Of a DNA stretch of 64,000 bases, positions 9,061 to 17,674 are shown in pieces (position 1 is the first letter of the stretch; the number at the start of each line of letters is the position of its first letter). The position numbers were made by a program, and so were the translations under genes. The notes beneath the pieces were generated by a model. That model did no database searches. It was given only the letters and a program-made list of their open reading frames with translations, and had not been told where the DNA came from. This DNA comes from Ruania albidiflava DSM 18029 (lineage in GTDB: Bacteria; Actinomycetota; Actinomycetes; Actinomycetales; Beutenbergiaceae): positions 62,001 through 126,000 of the forward strand of contig NZ_ATWL01000002.1 of NCBI RefSeq assembly GCF_000421225.1. Reading direction: 5' to 3'.

Positions 9061-9140
9061 CGGCCGGCGGCAGCCGGCCGACCGGGAGCAGCCACCCAGC
9101 AGCGGTCGGACCGGGCCGCTGGGCGGACCCAGTGCCGCAG

Positions 9141-9938
9141 TCAGCGAGGACGACGGCCCCGTACGCAGAGGAACTGATAGAACCAGGTGCGCAGCTGCGG
9201 GTCCCGGCACAGCTCCTGGTAGCGCTCCAGCTGCGCCGCTGTGGCACCGGCTGCGACCAGATGATGGTAGGCCTGCTTGTTCAGGCTCAGGTGCAGCAGC
9301 ATCCCGGGGCTGCCGCCGGTGACGGTCTGCGAGGTCTCGATGCCGTGGATCTCCGTGAGCCCGGCGGCCACCATCCGATCGTCGATCCGGTGCGCCCAGT
9401 CCACGTCGAGCCCACCCGCCGGCCCGACCACCCGATGGGAGAGGTGCTGGATCCTCTCCCACACCGCCAGGTCCTCCGCGCTGACCGCCGACAGCACTCG
9501 CCGCGGCCGGTCGGTCACGTCCCCGACCACCAGCCACCCGCCCGGGGCCAGGGAGTCGGCCAGCAGCGCCAGGATCTCTTCGCGCCGCGGCAGGTGCATC
9601 AGGGTGAGCCGGGTGTGGATCAGGTCGTAGGGGCCGGCCAGGTGCCCGGGTAGACCGTCGTTGATGTCGTGAGCCAACGGATCGACTCCCGGCTGGCTGT
9701 GCAGCTGGGCGGTGTCCAGGTCGACGGCGAGCACCTCACCGTCCGGTCCGACCTGGTCGGCCAGCCAGCGAGCCACCGACCCGCCGCCGGCACCGACGTC
9801 CAGGCAGCGCCACCCGGACTGGATACCGATAGGTGTGAGCATGCCGAAGGTCGCAGCATCGAGCATGGCAGCGAGGTGGTCCATCTGGGCGGCGCCCAGG
9901 TCAGAGCCGGTGTCGAAGAGGTAGCTGGTGTCGGTCAT
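9141..9938 (-). CDS. SAM-dependent class I methyltransferase
   Basis: 265-residue soluble methyltransferase. The SAM-binding glycine motif is CLDVGAGGGSVARWL (about residues 45-59), the acidic residue closing strand 2 is in VLAVDLDTAQL, and the post-I region PYDLIHTRLTLMHLP is typical of the ubiquinone/menaquinone or small-molecule methyltransferase fold. No special substrate-binding domain is recognisable. It lies just downstream of the LuxR-type regulator on the same strand (44-bp gap), so co-transcription is possible. The target is unknown. Confidence 0.88.
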   Translation of the reverse strand: MTDTSYLFDTGSDLGAAQMDHLAAMLDAATFGMLTPIGIQSGWRCLDVGAGGGSVARWLADQVGPDGEVLAVDLDTAQLHSQPGVDPLAHDINDGLPGHLAGPYDLIHTRLTLMHLPRREEILALLADSLAPGGWLVVGDVTDRPRRVLSAVSAEDLAVWERIQHLSHRVVGPAGGLDVDWAHRIDDRMVAAGLTEIHGIETSQTVTGGSPGMLLHLSLNKQAYHHLVAAGATAAQLERYQELCRDPQLRTWFYQFLCVRGRRPR

Positions 9939-9981
9939 CCCTCGAGCGTGCGGGTACGACGGCGGTGCGCACCATCCGTAA

Positions 9982-12204
9982 TCACCCGGATTCTCCTGTG
10001 AGCGCCCAGGCGATCACTGCCTGCCGGCTGGTCACGCCGAGCTTGGCGCGGATATGTTCCTGATGGGTCTCCACCGTGCGCCGGGAGATGACCAGCTGTT
10101 GGGCGATCTCCGCATTGGTCAGGCCGGTGCCGGTGAGCATCGCGATCTCGTGCTCGCGCGGGGACAGCGGCGAGCTGGTCGAGGCTGGTCTGAGCGCCTC
10201 GGTGACCAGCTCCTCGGCAGCCATGCCCGCACCTTCGGTGCGCAGCTCGGCAGCGACCTGCGGGCCGAGAGCCCCCTCGGCATCGGCGATCGCCGCGCGA
10301 ACGATTCCGTCCACCAACGGCGGCAGCGCTGTACCACGGCGGGCGCGCCGAGCACCGGCAGCGGCGAGCCGCAGCACCGCCCGGGGCCGGTGCTCGCTGC
10401 TGGCGAGGCATACTGCCGACCAGAGCCATTCCGACTCCCCGTCCAGGCCGTCCAGCAGTCGCAGGTCGGCGATGGTCCCGGCCAGGTGCCGGCGGTGCGC
10501 GACCAGGTCGCCACGTCGGGCGGCCACGTAGGACATCCCCACGCGCGTCCGCCGGGTGAGGGCCGGCGCCGGCTCCGCGGGCTCCACCAGCCGGAGTGCC
10601 GCCGCTTGGGCGGTGGCGCCGGCGTCGATGTCGCCGCTGCAGAGGTGAGCATAGGCCAGCACGGTCAGGGACCAAGCGTGGGCGTGCCGGTCGCCACGCT
10701 CAGCGAAGACCGCCACGCTCTCCTCGGCGCAGGCCGCAGCGCGCGGCACGTCGCCGCACGCTGCGGCGACCTGACTGAGGGCGCGCAGCACACGAGCGGC
10801 ACCGTCCTGGTCGGGCAGAGAGCGCATGAGCACCAGCGCCGCCTGCGCCTCAGCCACCGCCTGCCGGTAGCGGCCCTGGCGATACCCCAGCCGGCACAGG
10901 GCGAGCAGTGCTTCCGCCCGGGTCCGTGGCGCCGGCATGCCCACCTCGAGCAGCGCCTCGACCCGGTCCCGGGCCGCGTTCATCTGGCCCCGGTGCTCCC
11001 AGTAGCCGACTAGGCAGGTCACCAGCCGGAGCGCAAGGTCGGAGCAGGTGCCGCGAGCCCAACCGGCCGCTGCCAGCACGTTCGCCTCCATGTGCTGCAG
11101 TCGCGCAAAGCACTCCTGCCCACCGGGTCCCATGAGGCCACGAGCCTCAGCCCCAGCCGCCTCGAGAAAGTAGTGGGCGTGGGCCCAGCGGATCTGCTGG
11201 CTGCACCCGGTCTGTGTCAGCCGGGCGGCGGCATGCTGCCGGATCGGTTCCAGCAGCCGGTAGCTCAGCTCACCGGCGGCTGCCGGTTCGGAGAGCAGCA
11301 ACGAATGGTCCAGCAGTGCCGTCAGGTCTGCCAGGAGTCCATCCCGTTCACCGGCCACTGCAGCGATGGCCGCCAGGTCGAACGAGCCGGCGAACACCGA
11401 CAGGTCGGCCAGCAGCCGCTGCTGTGCCCCGGACAGCCGTTGACAGCTCCAGTCGATCGTGGCCGCCAGTGTGGTGTGCTCCGGACTGGTCGGCATCGGC
11501 AACGGGCTGTGCTGCAGCGCTGTCCTCAACCGGTCGAGCAGTGCGGGCAGCGCGAGCACGCGGGTCTGTCGAGCGGCGATCTCGATCGCCAGCGGGAGAT
11601 GACCGACGAAGTCGCAGACCTGGTCGATGCGCTGACGGGTGCGCTCATCGAGCACCAGCTCGGTCACCAGGGATGCCCGGTCCAGGAACAGGTCGGCGGC
11701 AGCGTCCGGCGCCAGCGGTCGGATCTGGTGCAGCCGTTCGCCCGGCACTCCCAGCGGAACCCGGCTGGTGGCCAGCACGCGCAGCTGTGGTGCGGTGGCC
11801 AGCAGCCTGTGCACCAGTGCGGCGAGCGTGTCGAGCACGTGCTCGCAGCCATCGAGCAGGAGCAGCCGCTGCTCGTCCCGGGTCGCTGCCACCAGGGCGT
11901 CCGCGAGCTGGGTGCCGGGACCTTGCCGCACGCGCAGCGCGGCTGCGACCGTTGCGGCCACGTCCTCGCCGGTGGTGACCGTGGCCAGCGGCACCGGGAC
12001 CAGCCCGGCGGCGAACTGGTCAGCCACCCGGCCAGCGACCTCCGCAGCGAGCCGGGTCTTGCCGACCCCGGGTGGGCCGACCAGCGTGACCAGGGGAGTG
12101 GTGCTGAGCAGGTGAGCAACGCCGTCGACCTCACTGTCCCGACCGACGAACCGGGTCAGACCGACCTGCGGGTCCGTCCCGACCGGTTGCCCGAGCTGCT
12201 GCAC
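9982..12204 (-). CDS. LuxR-family transcriptional regulator with NB-ARC-type ATPase
   Basis: Large (740-residue) signal-integrating regulator. The P-loop GPPGVGKT is at residues 43-50, and Walker B lies in LLLLDGCEH near 115. A winged-helix region follows, then alpha-helical repeats (about 350-660) resembling TPRs. The C-terminal LuxR helix-turn-helix is SPREHEIAMLTGTGLTNAEIA plus the RRTVETHQEHIRAKLGV recognition helix. Such proteins switch on ATP and ligand binding. The GTG start at 12204 lies 10 bases past the nth stop, and the GAGGG ribosome site overlaps that stop, so coupling to nth is plausible. Target genes unknown; the adjacent methyltransferase is a candidate. Confidence 0.9.
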   Translation of the reverse strand: MQQLGQPVGTDPQVGLTRFVGRDSEVDGVAHLLSTTPLVTLVGPPGVGKTRLAAEVAGRVADQFAAGLVPVPLATVTTGEDVAATVAAALRVRQGPGTQLADALVAATRDEQRLLLLDGCEHVLDTLAALVHRLLATAPQLRVLATSRVPLGVPGERLHQIRPLAPDAAADLFLDRASLVTELVLDERTRQRIDQVCDFVGHLPLAIEIAARQTRVLALPALLDRLRTALQHSPLPMPTSPEHTTLAATIDWSCQRLSGAQQRLLADLSVFAGSFDLAAIAAVAGERDGLLADLTALLDHSLLLSEPAAAGELSYRLLEPIRQHAAARLTQTGCSQQIRWAHAHYFLEAAGAEARGLMGPGGQECFARLQHMEANVLAAAGWARGTCSDLALRLVTCLVGYWEHRGQMNAARDRVEALLEVGMPAPRTRAEALLALCRLGYRQGRYRQAVAEAQAALVLMRSLPDQDGAARVLRALSQVAAACGDVPRAAACAEESVAVFAERGDRHAHAWSLTVLAYAHLCSGDIDAGATAQAAALRLVEPAEPAPALTRRTRVGMSYVAARRGDLVAHRRHLAGTIADLRLLDGLDGESEWLWSAVCLASSEHRPRAVLRLAAAGARRARRGTALPPLVDGIVRAAIADAEGALGPQVAAELRTEGAGMAAEELVTEALRPASTSSPLSPREHEIAMLTGTGLTNAEIAQQLVISRRTVETHQEHIRAKLGVTSRQAVIAWALTGESG

Positions 12205-12214
12205 CTGGCCACCC

Positions 12215-12928
12215 TCAGCGGCGGTGCGCGCCTTCAGGAACCACGTCGACCGGTCCGGCCGGCGCAGGTCGTCTCCCGCGGCGAGCCCGTGCTTCGGTCT
12301 CGATCTGCTTCTTCGTGGCGGCGAAGGAGCAGATCGGGCACGCGGCCAGGTCGTGCCGCTGTGCCGGGCAGAACTCCCGGCCGAAGTAGATGATCTGCAG
12401 GTGCCGGCGGTTCCAGGTCTCCTTCGGGAAGGCGCGCTTCAGGTCCGCCTCCACCTTCTCCACAGTGGTCCCCGTGGACAGCCCCCAGCGCCGAGCCAAC
12501 CGGAAGATGTGCGTGTCCACCGGGAACGCCGGGATGTCGAAGCCCTGGGCCATCACCACGCTCGCAGTCTTGTGCCCCACCCCGGCCAGGCCCTCGAGGA
12601 ACTCCCAGTCCGGTAGCACCTCGCCACCAGCATCCAGGATCTGCCCGGCCGCGGTCCACACGTTCCGCGCCTTGGTGGGCGCCAGGCCGATCTGCCGGAT
12701 CAGCTCCAGGATCCGCTCGGCACCCAGGTCATACATCTGCTGCGGGGTGGACGCGGCAGCGAACAGGGCTGGGGTGACCTCATTGACCTTCTTGTCCGTG
12801 GTCTGCGCCGACAGCGCCACCGCCACCAGCAGCGTGTACACGTTCACGTGGTCCAGGGCGATCGGCGGGTCCGGGTACAGCTCGTCGAGGATCGTCCCGA
12901 TCCGTTCCACCTTCTCCGCTCGTCGCAC
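12215..12928 (-). CDS. nth: Endonuclease III (DNA glycosylase/AP lyase)
   Basis: Base-excision repair enzyme removing oxidised pyrimidines. The helix-hairpin-helix LEGLAGVGHKTA carries the catalytic Lys (residue 120), and VDTHIFRLARRWGL holds the catalytic Asp (138), the same numbering as in the E. coli enzyme. The iron-sulfur region is unusual: Cys187, Cys197 and Cys200 are visible, but the fourth Cys of the canonical C-x6-C-x2-C-x5-C pattern is missing and the first spacer is longer. The cluster may be absent or ligated differently. A short basic/proline-rich tail follows. First gene before the LuxR regulator. Confidence 0.95.
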   Translation of the reverse strand: MRRAEKVERIGTILDELYPDPPIALDHVNVYTLLVAVALSAQTTDKKVNEVTPALFAAASTPQQMYDLGAERILELIRQIGLAPTKARNVWTAAGQILDAGGEVLPDWEFLEGLAGVGHKTASVVMAQGFDIPAFPVDTHIFRLARRWGLSTGTTVEKVEADLKRAFPKETWNRRHLQIIYFGREFCPAQRHDLAACPICSFAATKKQIETEARARRGRRPAPAGPVDVVPEGAHRR

Positions 12929-12982
12929 GCGGCCAGCCTATCCGGGAACAGCGGGGCGACGGCGGGCTACCGCGACCAGATC

Positions 12983-13618
12983 GGCTCCGGAAAGTCCACC
13001 GTGCTCGCCCTGCTCGCCGGGCTGCGGGAACCGGACGCCGGGGCGGTGCTCCTCGACGGTGTGCCAGTCGGCGCGGTGGACCGGACGCTGCTGAGCAGCG
13101 TGGTGTTCCAGCACCCGTACCTGTTCGCCGGCACCATCGCCGAGAACGTGCGTGCCGGGGACCCGGCCGCCAGCGACGCCCAGCAGCAGGCAGCGATCGC
13201 TCGTGCGCGGGTGGACGATCTGGTCCAGCGACTGCCCGATGGTGTGCACACCCTGGTGGGGGAGGGCGGCATCGCGCTCTCCGGCGGAGAGCGCCAGCGG
13301 ATCTCCATCGCCCGTGCCCTGCTCAAACCGGCGCCGGTGCTGCTCATCGACGAGGCGACGTCGGCGTTGGACGCGCAGAACGAGCGCGCGGTCGCAGCGG
13401 CCGTGACCACCGGGGCAAACCGGGAGCAGACCACCATCGTGGTGGCGCACCGGCTGAGCACGATCGCCGGCGCCGACCGGGTGCTGTTCCTGGACCAGGG
13501 GCGCATCGTGGAGGACGGCACCGTGGCGGAGCTGCTCGCCGCCGGCGGACGGTTCGCACAGTTCTGGCAGCGGCAGCGGGCCGCCGCGGGCTGGCGGCTG
13601 GAGCCGGCACGCACCTGA
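12983..13618 (+). pseudogene. ABC exporter (type I) C-terminal nucleotide-binding domain, 5'-truncated
   Basis: Homology begins inside the Walker A motif (GSGKST) with no membrane domain before it. From there the nucleotide-binding domain is complete: Q-loop VVFQHPYLFAGTI, signature LSGGERQRIS, Walker B VLLIDEATSALD, H-loop VVAHRLS, and a normal C-terminus. The preceding 54 bases belong to the nth upstream region. A deletion removed the N-terminal two thirds and broke the P-loop, so it is non-functional. Confidence 0.85.
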
Positions 13619-13665
13619 GCGGCTGACGCCTGTGCACGGTGCAGCCGCTGTGCTGCCGCAGAAGG

Positions 13666-14043
13666 TCAGCGTGCCGGCGGGTCGCTGCGGTCGAGGTGTG
13701 CGGCGTCCACGATCAGCTGCAGCGACCGCACGTGCGCCTCGAACGCCTCCCGCCCGACGGCGGTGGCCGAGTACCAGCGGGTGCGTCGTCTGCCGGTGTA
13801 GGTAGAGCTGGAGGTCACGTACCCGACCTCGGAGAGCGCGGCCAGGTGGGTGGACAGGTTGCCATCGCTCAGACCTAGCGTCTTGGCCAGCGCCGTGAAC
13901 CGCATCGCCCCGTCAGCGGGCAGCCCGTGCAAGGTCGCCTGGATCCGCAGCCGGTTGGAGTCGGTGAGCACTGCGTCGAACGGGGTGCGCAGGTGTTCCA
14001 GCAGCTCCTCGGGCAGGTCGCTGCGCGGTGTCGGCTCAGACAT
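13666..14043 (-). CDS. Winged-helix transcriptional regulator (ArsR/MarR-like fold)
   Basis: 125-residue DNA-binding protein. Residues about 18-95 form a winged helix: DSNRLRIQATLHGL, then FTALAKTLGLSDGNLSTHLAAL (recognition helix) and a wing ending in TYTGRRRTRWYS. The C-terminal helix probably dimerises. The start ATG at 14043 overlaps the stop of the upstream membrane-protein gene by 8 bases, so they form one operon. It probably regulates that operon and the divergent small membrane gene through the two inverted repeats at 14645-14682. No metal-binding cysteines are seen. Confidence 0.85.
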   Translation of the reverse strand: MSEPTPRSDLPEELLEHLRTPFDAVLTDSNRLRIQATLHGLPADGAMRFTALAKTLGLSDGNLSTHLAALSEVGYVTSSSTYTGRRRTRWYSATAVGREAFEAHVRSLQLIVDAAHLDRSDPPAR

Positions 14044-14599
14044 GGCGGCTCCCCACCAGCGTCCGTCGCACACCGAGCACCAGCAGCGGCAGCGCTGTGG
14101 TCACCCCGAAGAGAGCCAGCGGCGGGGCGAGGTCCTGACCGGCAGCGAGCGCGGCCAGCACCACCACGGCGATGCTCGCCACGACGAACGGTACGTCCTC
14201 GGTGGCCACGGCGTACAAGCACATCGCCAGCCCCCACAGCCCGCCGAGGAACAGGGCGGTGTAGATCCAGGAGGACGGTTGCGCGGCGGCGACCAGGAAC
14301 GGGGAGGCGCCGAGCACCACCACCCACCCCCACCGGATGCGGCCCTCCGACCCGGTGCGGATCGCGTGCCGTACCGGGTACCAGCTGCCCAGCATGCCGA
14401 CCGCCCAGGCGAGCAGCACCACCACCAGCCGAGCTGCGCCGTCGAGCAGGTCGAGGGCGGCGTAGCCGACCCCGAACGCGATCCCCCAGCCGAGCAGCGG
14501 CACTCCGGTGATCCTCGAGCGCCCGATGGTCCGGGCCTGGTCGGTGAGCGACCCGAGCTCACGGATGAGCTGCTCCGCCTGCTCCGGTTGCTGGGACAT
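14036..14599 (-). CDS. Integral membrane protein of unknown function, co-transcribed with a regulator
   Basis: 187 residues. The N-terminal 30 are soluble and charged (EQAEQLIRELGSLTDQAR). Five to six hydrophobic segments follow, including LVVVLLAWAVGMLGSW, WGWVVVLGASPFLV and FVVASIAVVVLAALAAG. I do not recognise a named family; similar proteins are often found directly upstream of small winged-helix regulators. The pairing suggests it acts as a partner of, or is controlled by, the downstream regulator. Confidence 0.7.
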   Translation of the reverse strand: MSQQPEQAEQLIRELGSLTDQARTIGRSRITGVPLLGWGIAFGVGYAALDLLDGAARLVVVLLAWAVGMLGSWYPVRHAIRTGSEGRIRWGWVVVLGASPFLVAAAQPSSWIYTALFLGGLWGLAMCLYAVATEDVPFVVASIAVVVLAALAAGQDLAPPLALFGVTTALPLLVLGVRRTLVGSRHV

Positions 14600-14642
14600 G
14601 GGTGAAGTCTACGAAAGGCGAGACGCGCAGCCCCGGTGTCGG

Positions 14643-14682
14643 TTACTCTGCAGCACAGAGTTATTACTCTGTGGCACAAAGT
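14643..14682. promoter_or_regulatory. Two tandem operator-like inverted repeats
   Basis: ACTCTG-CAGCA-CAGAGT (14645-14661) and ACTCTG-TGGCA-CAAAGT (14666-14682): two dyads with 6-bp arms and 5-bp spacers, 21 bp apart (two helical turns). The first is perfect, the second has one mismatch. As direct repeats the two 19-bp blocks 14643-14661 and 14664-14682 agree at 16 positions. They lie in the divergent region upstream of both the membrane-protein/regulator operon and the small membrane gene at 14716. Confidence 0.7.
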
Positions 14683-14715
14683 ATTCGACCCGGATACCTC
14701 GAGGAAGGGAAGACG

Positions 14716-14925
14716 ATGGGGCGCAACTTCAGCAGCGGACTGCTCGCAGGGGTGACCGCTGCGACGATCTGGATGGCGATCGCACTATGGCAGGGGATGC
14801 CGACCGAGACCGTGGGGATGTGGGCGCTGGTGTTCCTCATCGGCACCACGCTGATCTCCACGATCATCTCCGGCATCATCGTCAAGGGCGCCGGCGGGAC
14901 CGCTGCGGAGGCGGAACGATCCTGA
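14716..14925 (+). CDS. Small two-helix membrane protein
   Basis: 69 residues with two transmembrane helices (LLAGVTAATIWMAIALW and MWALVFLIGTTLISTIISGIIV) and a short Ala/Gly-rich tail. The ATG at 14716 follows the strong ribosome site GAGGAAGGGAAG. It is divergent from the membrane-protein/regulator operon, with the tandem operators between them, so it is probably controlled by that regulator. No family recognised. Confidence 0.65.
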   Translation: MGRNFSSGLLAGVTAATIWMAIALWQGMPTETVGMWALVFLIGTTLISTIISGIIVKGAGGTAAEAERS

Positions 14926-14964
14926 CCCCGCGCCGCCAAGGGTGCACCTGCCGGTATGGGGCGG

Positions 14965-15738
14965 TCAGCGGAACCGTTGCACCGCCAGCGGTGCCGCCTC
15001 CGCCAGCTCGGCGACCGCCTCGTGCTCCCGGGCCGCGAGCACCTCACCCAGCGGGCCGGAGGCCACGAACCGTCCCTCGGCGAGGAAGTGCACGCTCGGG
15101 CACATCCGGGCGACCAGCTCCAGGTCGTGCGAGATCACCACAGCAGCAGTGCCCAGCCGGGTGAGCAGGTCGCCGAGCCGGCGAGACATCTCCCCGCGCG
15201 CGGCCGGGTCTACAGCGGTGAACGGCTCGTCCAGCACCAGGATCTGCGGCCGGGTGGCCAGCGCTGTGGCCAACGCCACCCGCTGCCGCTCACCACCGGA
15301 GAGGGTGATCATCCGCCGGGTGGCGAAGTGCTCCTCGAGGGCGACGGCGTCCAGCAGCTCCTCGACCGGCGTCGCGTGCGTACGGCCCGCCTTGCGTGCT
15401 TCCTTCAACGCGGTGCGCAGCGAGACGGTCACCGTCATCCGCGGGTCGGAGATGGTCATCGAGTCCTGGGACATGAACCGTACCTCAGCCCGGAACTCCT
15501 TGCCCGGTCTGCCGCGCATCCGGTCCACCGGGCGCCCGCCGTAGGTCACCGAGCCGCGGCTGGGTCGCAGCACCCCCCGCAGCAGCCGGGCCAGCGTGGT
15601 CTTCCCGACGCCGGACGGGCCGACGATGCCCAGCGGCGCATCCCCGGGGGTGATCGTCAGGTCGATGCCCTGCAGGACCTCGTTCCCGGGGTAGCCGCCC
15701 CATGCGTCGTGGGCCTGAAGAACGGATCCTGCCGCCAT
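14965..15738 (-). CDS. ABC transporter ATP-binding protein, peptide/nickel (Dpp/Opp) type
   Basis: 257-residue ATPase. Walker A is GPSGVGKTT, Q-loop RFMSQDSM, signature LSGGERQRVA, Walker B ILVLDEPFTAVD and the H-loop VISHD. Its sequence is nearest the second ATPase of oligopeptide/nickel importers (DppF/NikE type), but no permease or binding protein is adjacent. It may be an orphan left from a larger operon, or may pair with distant subunits. The signature and nucleotide-binding motifs are intact. Confidence 0.85.
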   Translation of the reverse strand: MAAGSVLQAHDAWGGYPGNEVLQGIDLTITPGDAPLGIVGPSGVGKTTLARLLRGVLRPSRGSVTYGGRPVDRMRGRPGKEFRAEVRFMSQDSMTISDPRMTVTVSLRTALKEARKAGRTHATPVEELLDAVALEEHFATRRMITLSGGERQRVALATALATRPQILVLDEPFTAVDPAARGEMSRRLGDLLTRLGTAAVVISHDLELVARMCPSVHFLAEGRFVASGPLGEVLAAREHEAVAELAEAAPLAVQRFR

Positions 15739-15812
15739 GGAGCGAGCACTCCTTCGTCTGGGAGAACGGTCTTGCGTATGCTAACCCGCTCTGCTGTCCG
15801 TCCCGTCGGTGC

Positions 15813-16958
15813 TCAGTCCGGGACTGGACCGAGCAGCGCGTTCGCCCACGCGCTGTGCGCGGACTCGTCGTCGCTGGGGTGGAACAGTCCGGCGAGCACG
15901 TCCCGGTACAGCCGGGAGAGCTCGCTGCGGTTGAAGTACGCTCCACCGCCGCTGACCCGGATGGCCGCGTCCACCACGTCCTTGGCGGTCTCGGTGGCGC
16001 GCACCTTCACCGCCGACAGGCGGGGGAACCACATCGAGCCGTGGTCGGCCAGGCTGTCCACGTCTGCTGCGAGCGTGCTGATCTGCGGGTAGATGCCGTC
16101 CAGGGCGATGCCCGCGTGCGCCAGGCGCCACCGGATGTCCGGATCGCGGGAGTACGGGGCGCCGTCGTGCTGCAACGAGGTGCGCTTGCCCACGGTGGCC
16201 ACGGCGACATCGATCGCCCGCTGGGCGATCCCGGTGTACACCGAGGCCAGCAGCAGCTCGAAGCAGGCGAAGATGCCGAAGATCAGCGGATCCGGGTTCG
16301 GGCCCGGGTCCAGCCGGCGCACCACCCGCTCGGCCGGGGCGTGCGCACCCTGGAGCACTGTGGTGCAGGATTGCGAGGCGCGCTGGCCCAGGGCGTCCCA
16401 GTCGTCCTTGATCTCGAAGCCGCCACCGTCGCGGGTGATGAACGCGTACACCGACTTCGGCCCGTCCGGGGAGGTGGTGTCGGTGCCGAACGTGCCCAGG
16501 CGGGTCCAGGCGGGGGAGAGGGAGGTGAAGATCTTCGTGCCGTGGAAGGTGTAGCCGCCCTCGCCGTCCGGTCGGGCCTCCGTGGTGGAGCCGAACAGCA
16601 CCAGGTCGTTGCCGCGCTCGGAGATGCCGAAACCGAAGACCTCCCCGGCGGCGGCCTCGGTGAGCACCTGGTCCATGAACGTCTCGCCACGGTCGTGGAC
16701 CACCTTGGCCACCCCGACCCACACCTGGTGCATGTTCACCGCCAGTGCGGTGGCAGGTGCCGCCCCGGCGAGGGCCATCTGCTCCCGGGTGACCTCTTCC
16801 AGGCTCATCCCCAGGCCGCCGAGCTCTTTGGGTACCAGGGCGGTGAGGTAGCCGGCCTCCTTCAGCTCCTGCAGGTCCTCTGTGAAGAACGCGTTCTCCC
16901 GGTCGTAGCCCGCGGCCCGGTCCCGGATCCGGTCCAGCAGCTCTGGTGCCAGCAGCAT
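15813..16958 (-). CDS. Acyl-CoA dehydrogenase family flavoprotein
   Basis: 381-residue FAD enzyme with the N-terminal helical domain (LQELKEAGYLTALVPKELGGLG), a beta domain (EVFGFGISERG, then YTFHGTKIFTSLSPAW) and a C-terminal helical domain. The latter two are variant relative to classical acyl-CoA dehydrogenases, resembling DszC/hydroxylase-like or isovaleryl-type members. The start at 16958 has GGGAG just upstream. It is monocistronic. The substrate may be an acyl-CoA or a reduced-flavin-dependent oxygenation target. Confidence 0.83.
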   Translation of the reverse strand: MLLAPELLDRIRDRAAGYDRENAFFTEDLQELKEAGYLTALVPKELGGLGMSLEEVTREQMALAGAAPATALAVNMHQVWVGVAKVVHDRGETFMDQVLTEAAAGEVFGFGISERGNDLVLFGSTTEARPDGEGGYTFHGTKIFTSLSPAWTRLGTFGTDTTSPDGPKSVYAFITRDGGGFEIKDDWDALGQRASQSCTTVLQGAHAPAERVVRRLDPGPNPDPLIFGIFACFELLLASVYTGIAQRAIDVAVATVGKRTSLQHDGAPYSRDPDIRWRLAHAGIALDGIYPQISTLAADVDSLADHGSMWFPRLSAVKVRATETAKDVVDAAIRVSGGGAYFNRSELSRLYRDVLAGLFHPSDDESAHSAWANALLGPVPD

Positions 16959-17367
16959 GGTGCTCCCTCTCTCACGTCTCGCCCGCACCCATCTCACCAC
17001 GGAACCACCGGCTTCCGGGGGTCGGTCCAGGACCTGGTTGCGGTGCGGGACAGCTGGGCAGCGTCTGTGCACAACACACTGAGGCAGCAGCTGCTGATGC
17101 TGCGGGTTCCCCCACCTTCCTAGACTTTCGGCGTAGAGTCCGTGCAGCACGGAGCGGGCCGGCGTCGTCTTTCCGGCCGGTGGGGCTGTTGTGCCGGATG
17201 GGACGAAAATGACAGAAGTTCGGGTCGTGGGTGGTCGGAAGCCCAGAAAATCGCGGAAACACGCCGAGAATCGGCGTGGATTTGCGTGCACGGACGCTCC
17301 GCCGTCGTAGTGTGACCACGGCGCCTCCCGCTCGGGAAGCGATCAAGAACGATGAGAGGGAACCTAC
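16959..17367. other. 409-bp intergenic region upstream of the HU gene
   Basis: No coding sequence is apparent. It holds the upstream region of the HU gene, including A-rich pockets (around 17203-17215 and 17245-17260), a perfect hairpin CACGCCGA-GAA-TCGGCGTG (17260-17278), and the HU ribosome site GAGAGGG about 8 bases before the GTG. The length and less GC-rich composition fit a strong, regulated promoter, but I could not fix -35/-10 boxes. Confidence 0.6.
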
Positions 17368-17649
17368 GTGTCCGTCAACCGCACTGATCTCGTTGCTGCG
17401 ATCGCCGAGAAGGCGTCGCTGACCAAGACCGACGCCGACGCCGCGCTGGGTGCGCTGCAGGAGGTCCTGGTCGAGTCCCTCGGCAAGGGCGAGGCCGTCA
17501 AGGTCACCGGCCTGCTGAGCGTCGAGCGGGTGGAGCGCGCTGCGCGCACCGGCCGCAACCCCCGTACCGGTGAGGAGATCCAGATCCCGGCCGGTTACGG
17601 CGTCAAGGTCTCCGCTGGCTCGGCACTGAAGAAGGCCGTCGCCAAGTGA
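17368..17649 (+). CDS. hup: HU family DNA-binding protein (short form)
   Basis: 93-residue histone-like nucleoid protein. It begins with MSVNRTDLVAAIAEKA, and the DNA-clamping arm contains RTGRNPRTGEEIQIPA, the diagnostic HU/IHF signature. It ends with KKAVAK and lacks the long Lys/Ala-rich C-terminal tail of the mycobacterial HupB type. The GTG start has a good ribosome site. A strong hairpin follows the stop. Probably highly expressed and monocistronic. Confidence 0.97.
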   Translation: MSVNRTDLVAAIAEKASLTKTDADAALGALQEVLVESLGKGEAVKVTGLLSVERVERAARTGRNPRTGEEIQIPAGYGVKVSAGSALKKAVAK

Positions 17650-17674
17650 CTCTCGGCGGCCGCTGAGCCGCCAT

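Noticed and set aside
17079-17090. Possible DnaA box near the HU promoter
   Set aside because: One near match only (TTGTGCACA on the minus strand), no cluster and no dnaA/dnaN genes nearby; an origin is not supported.
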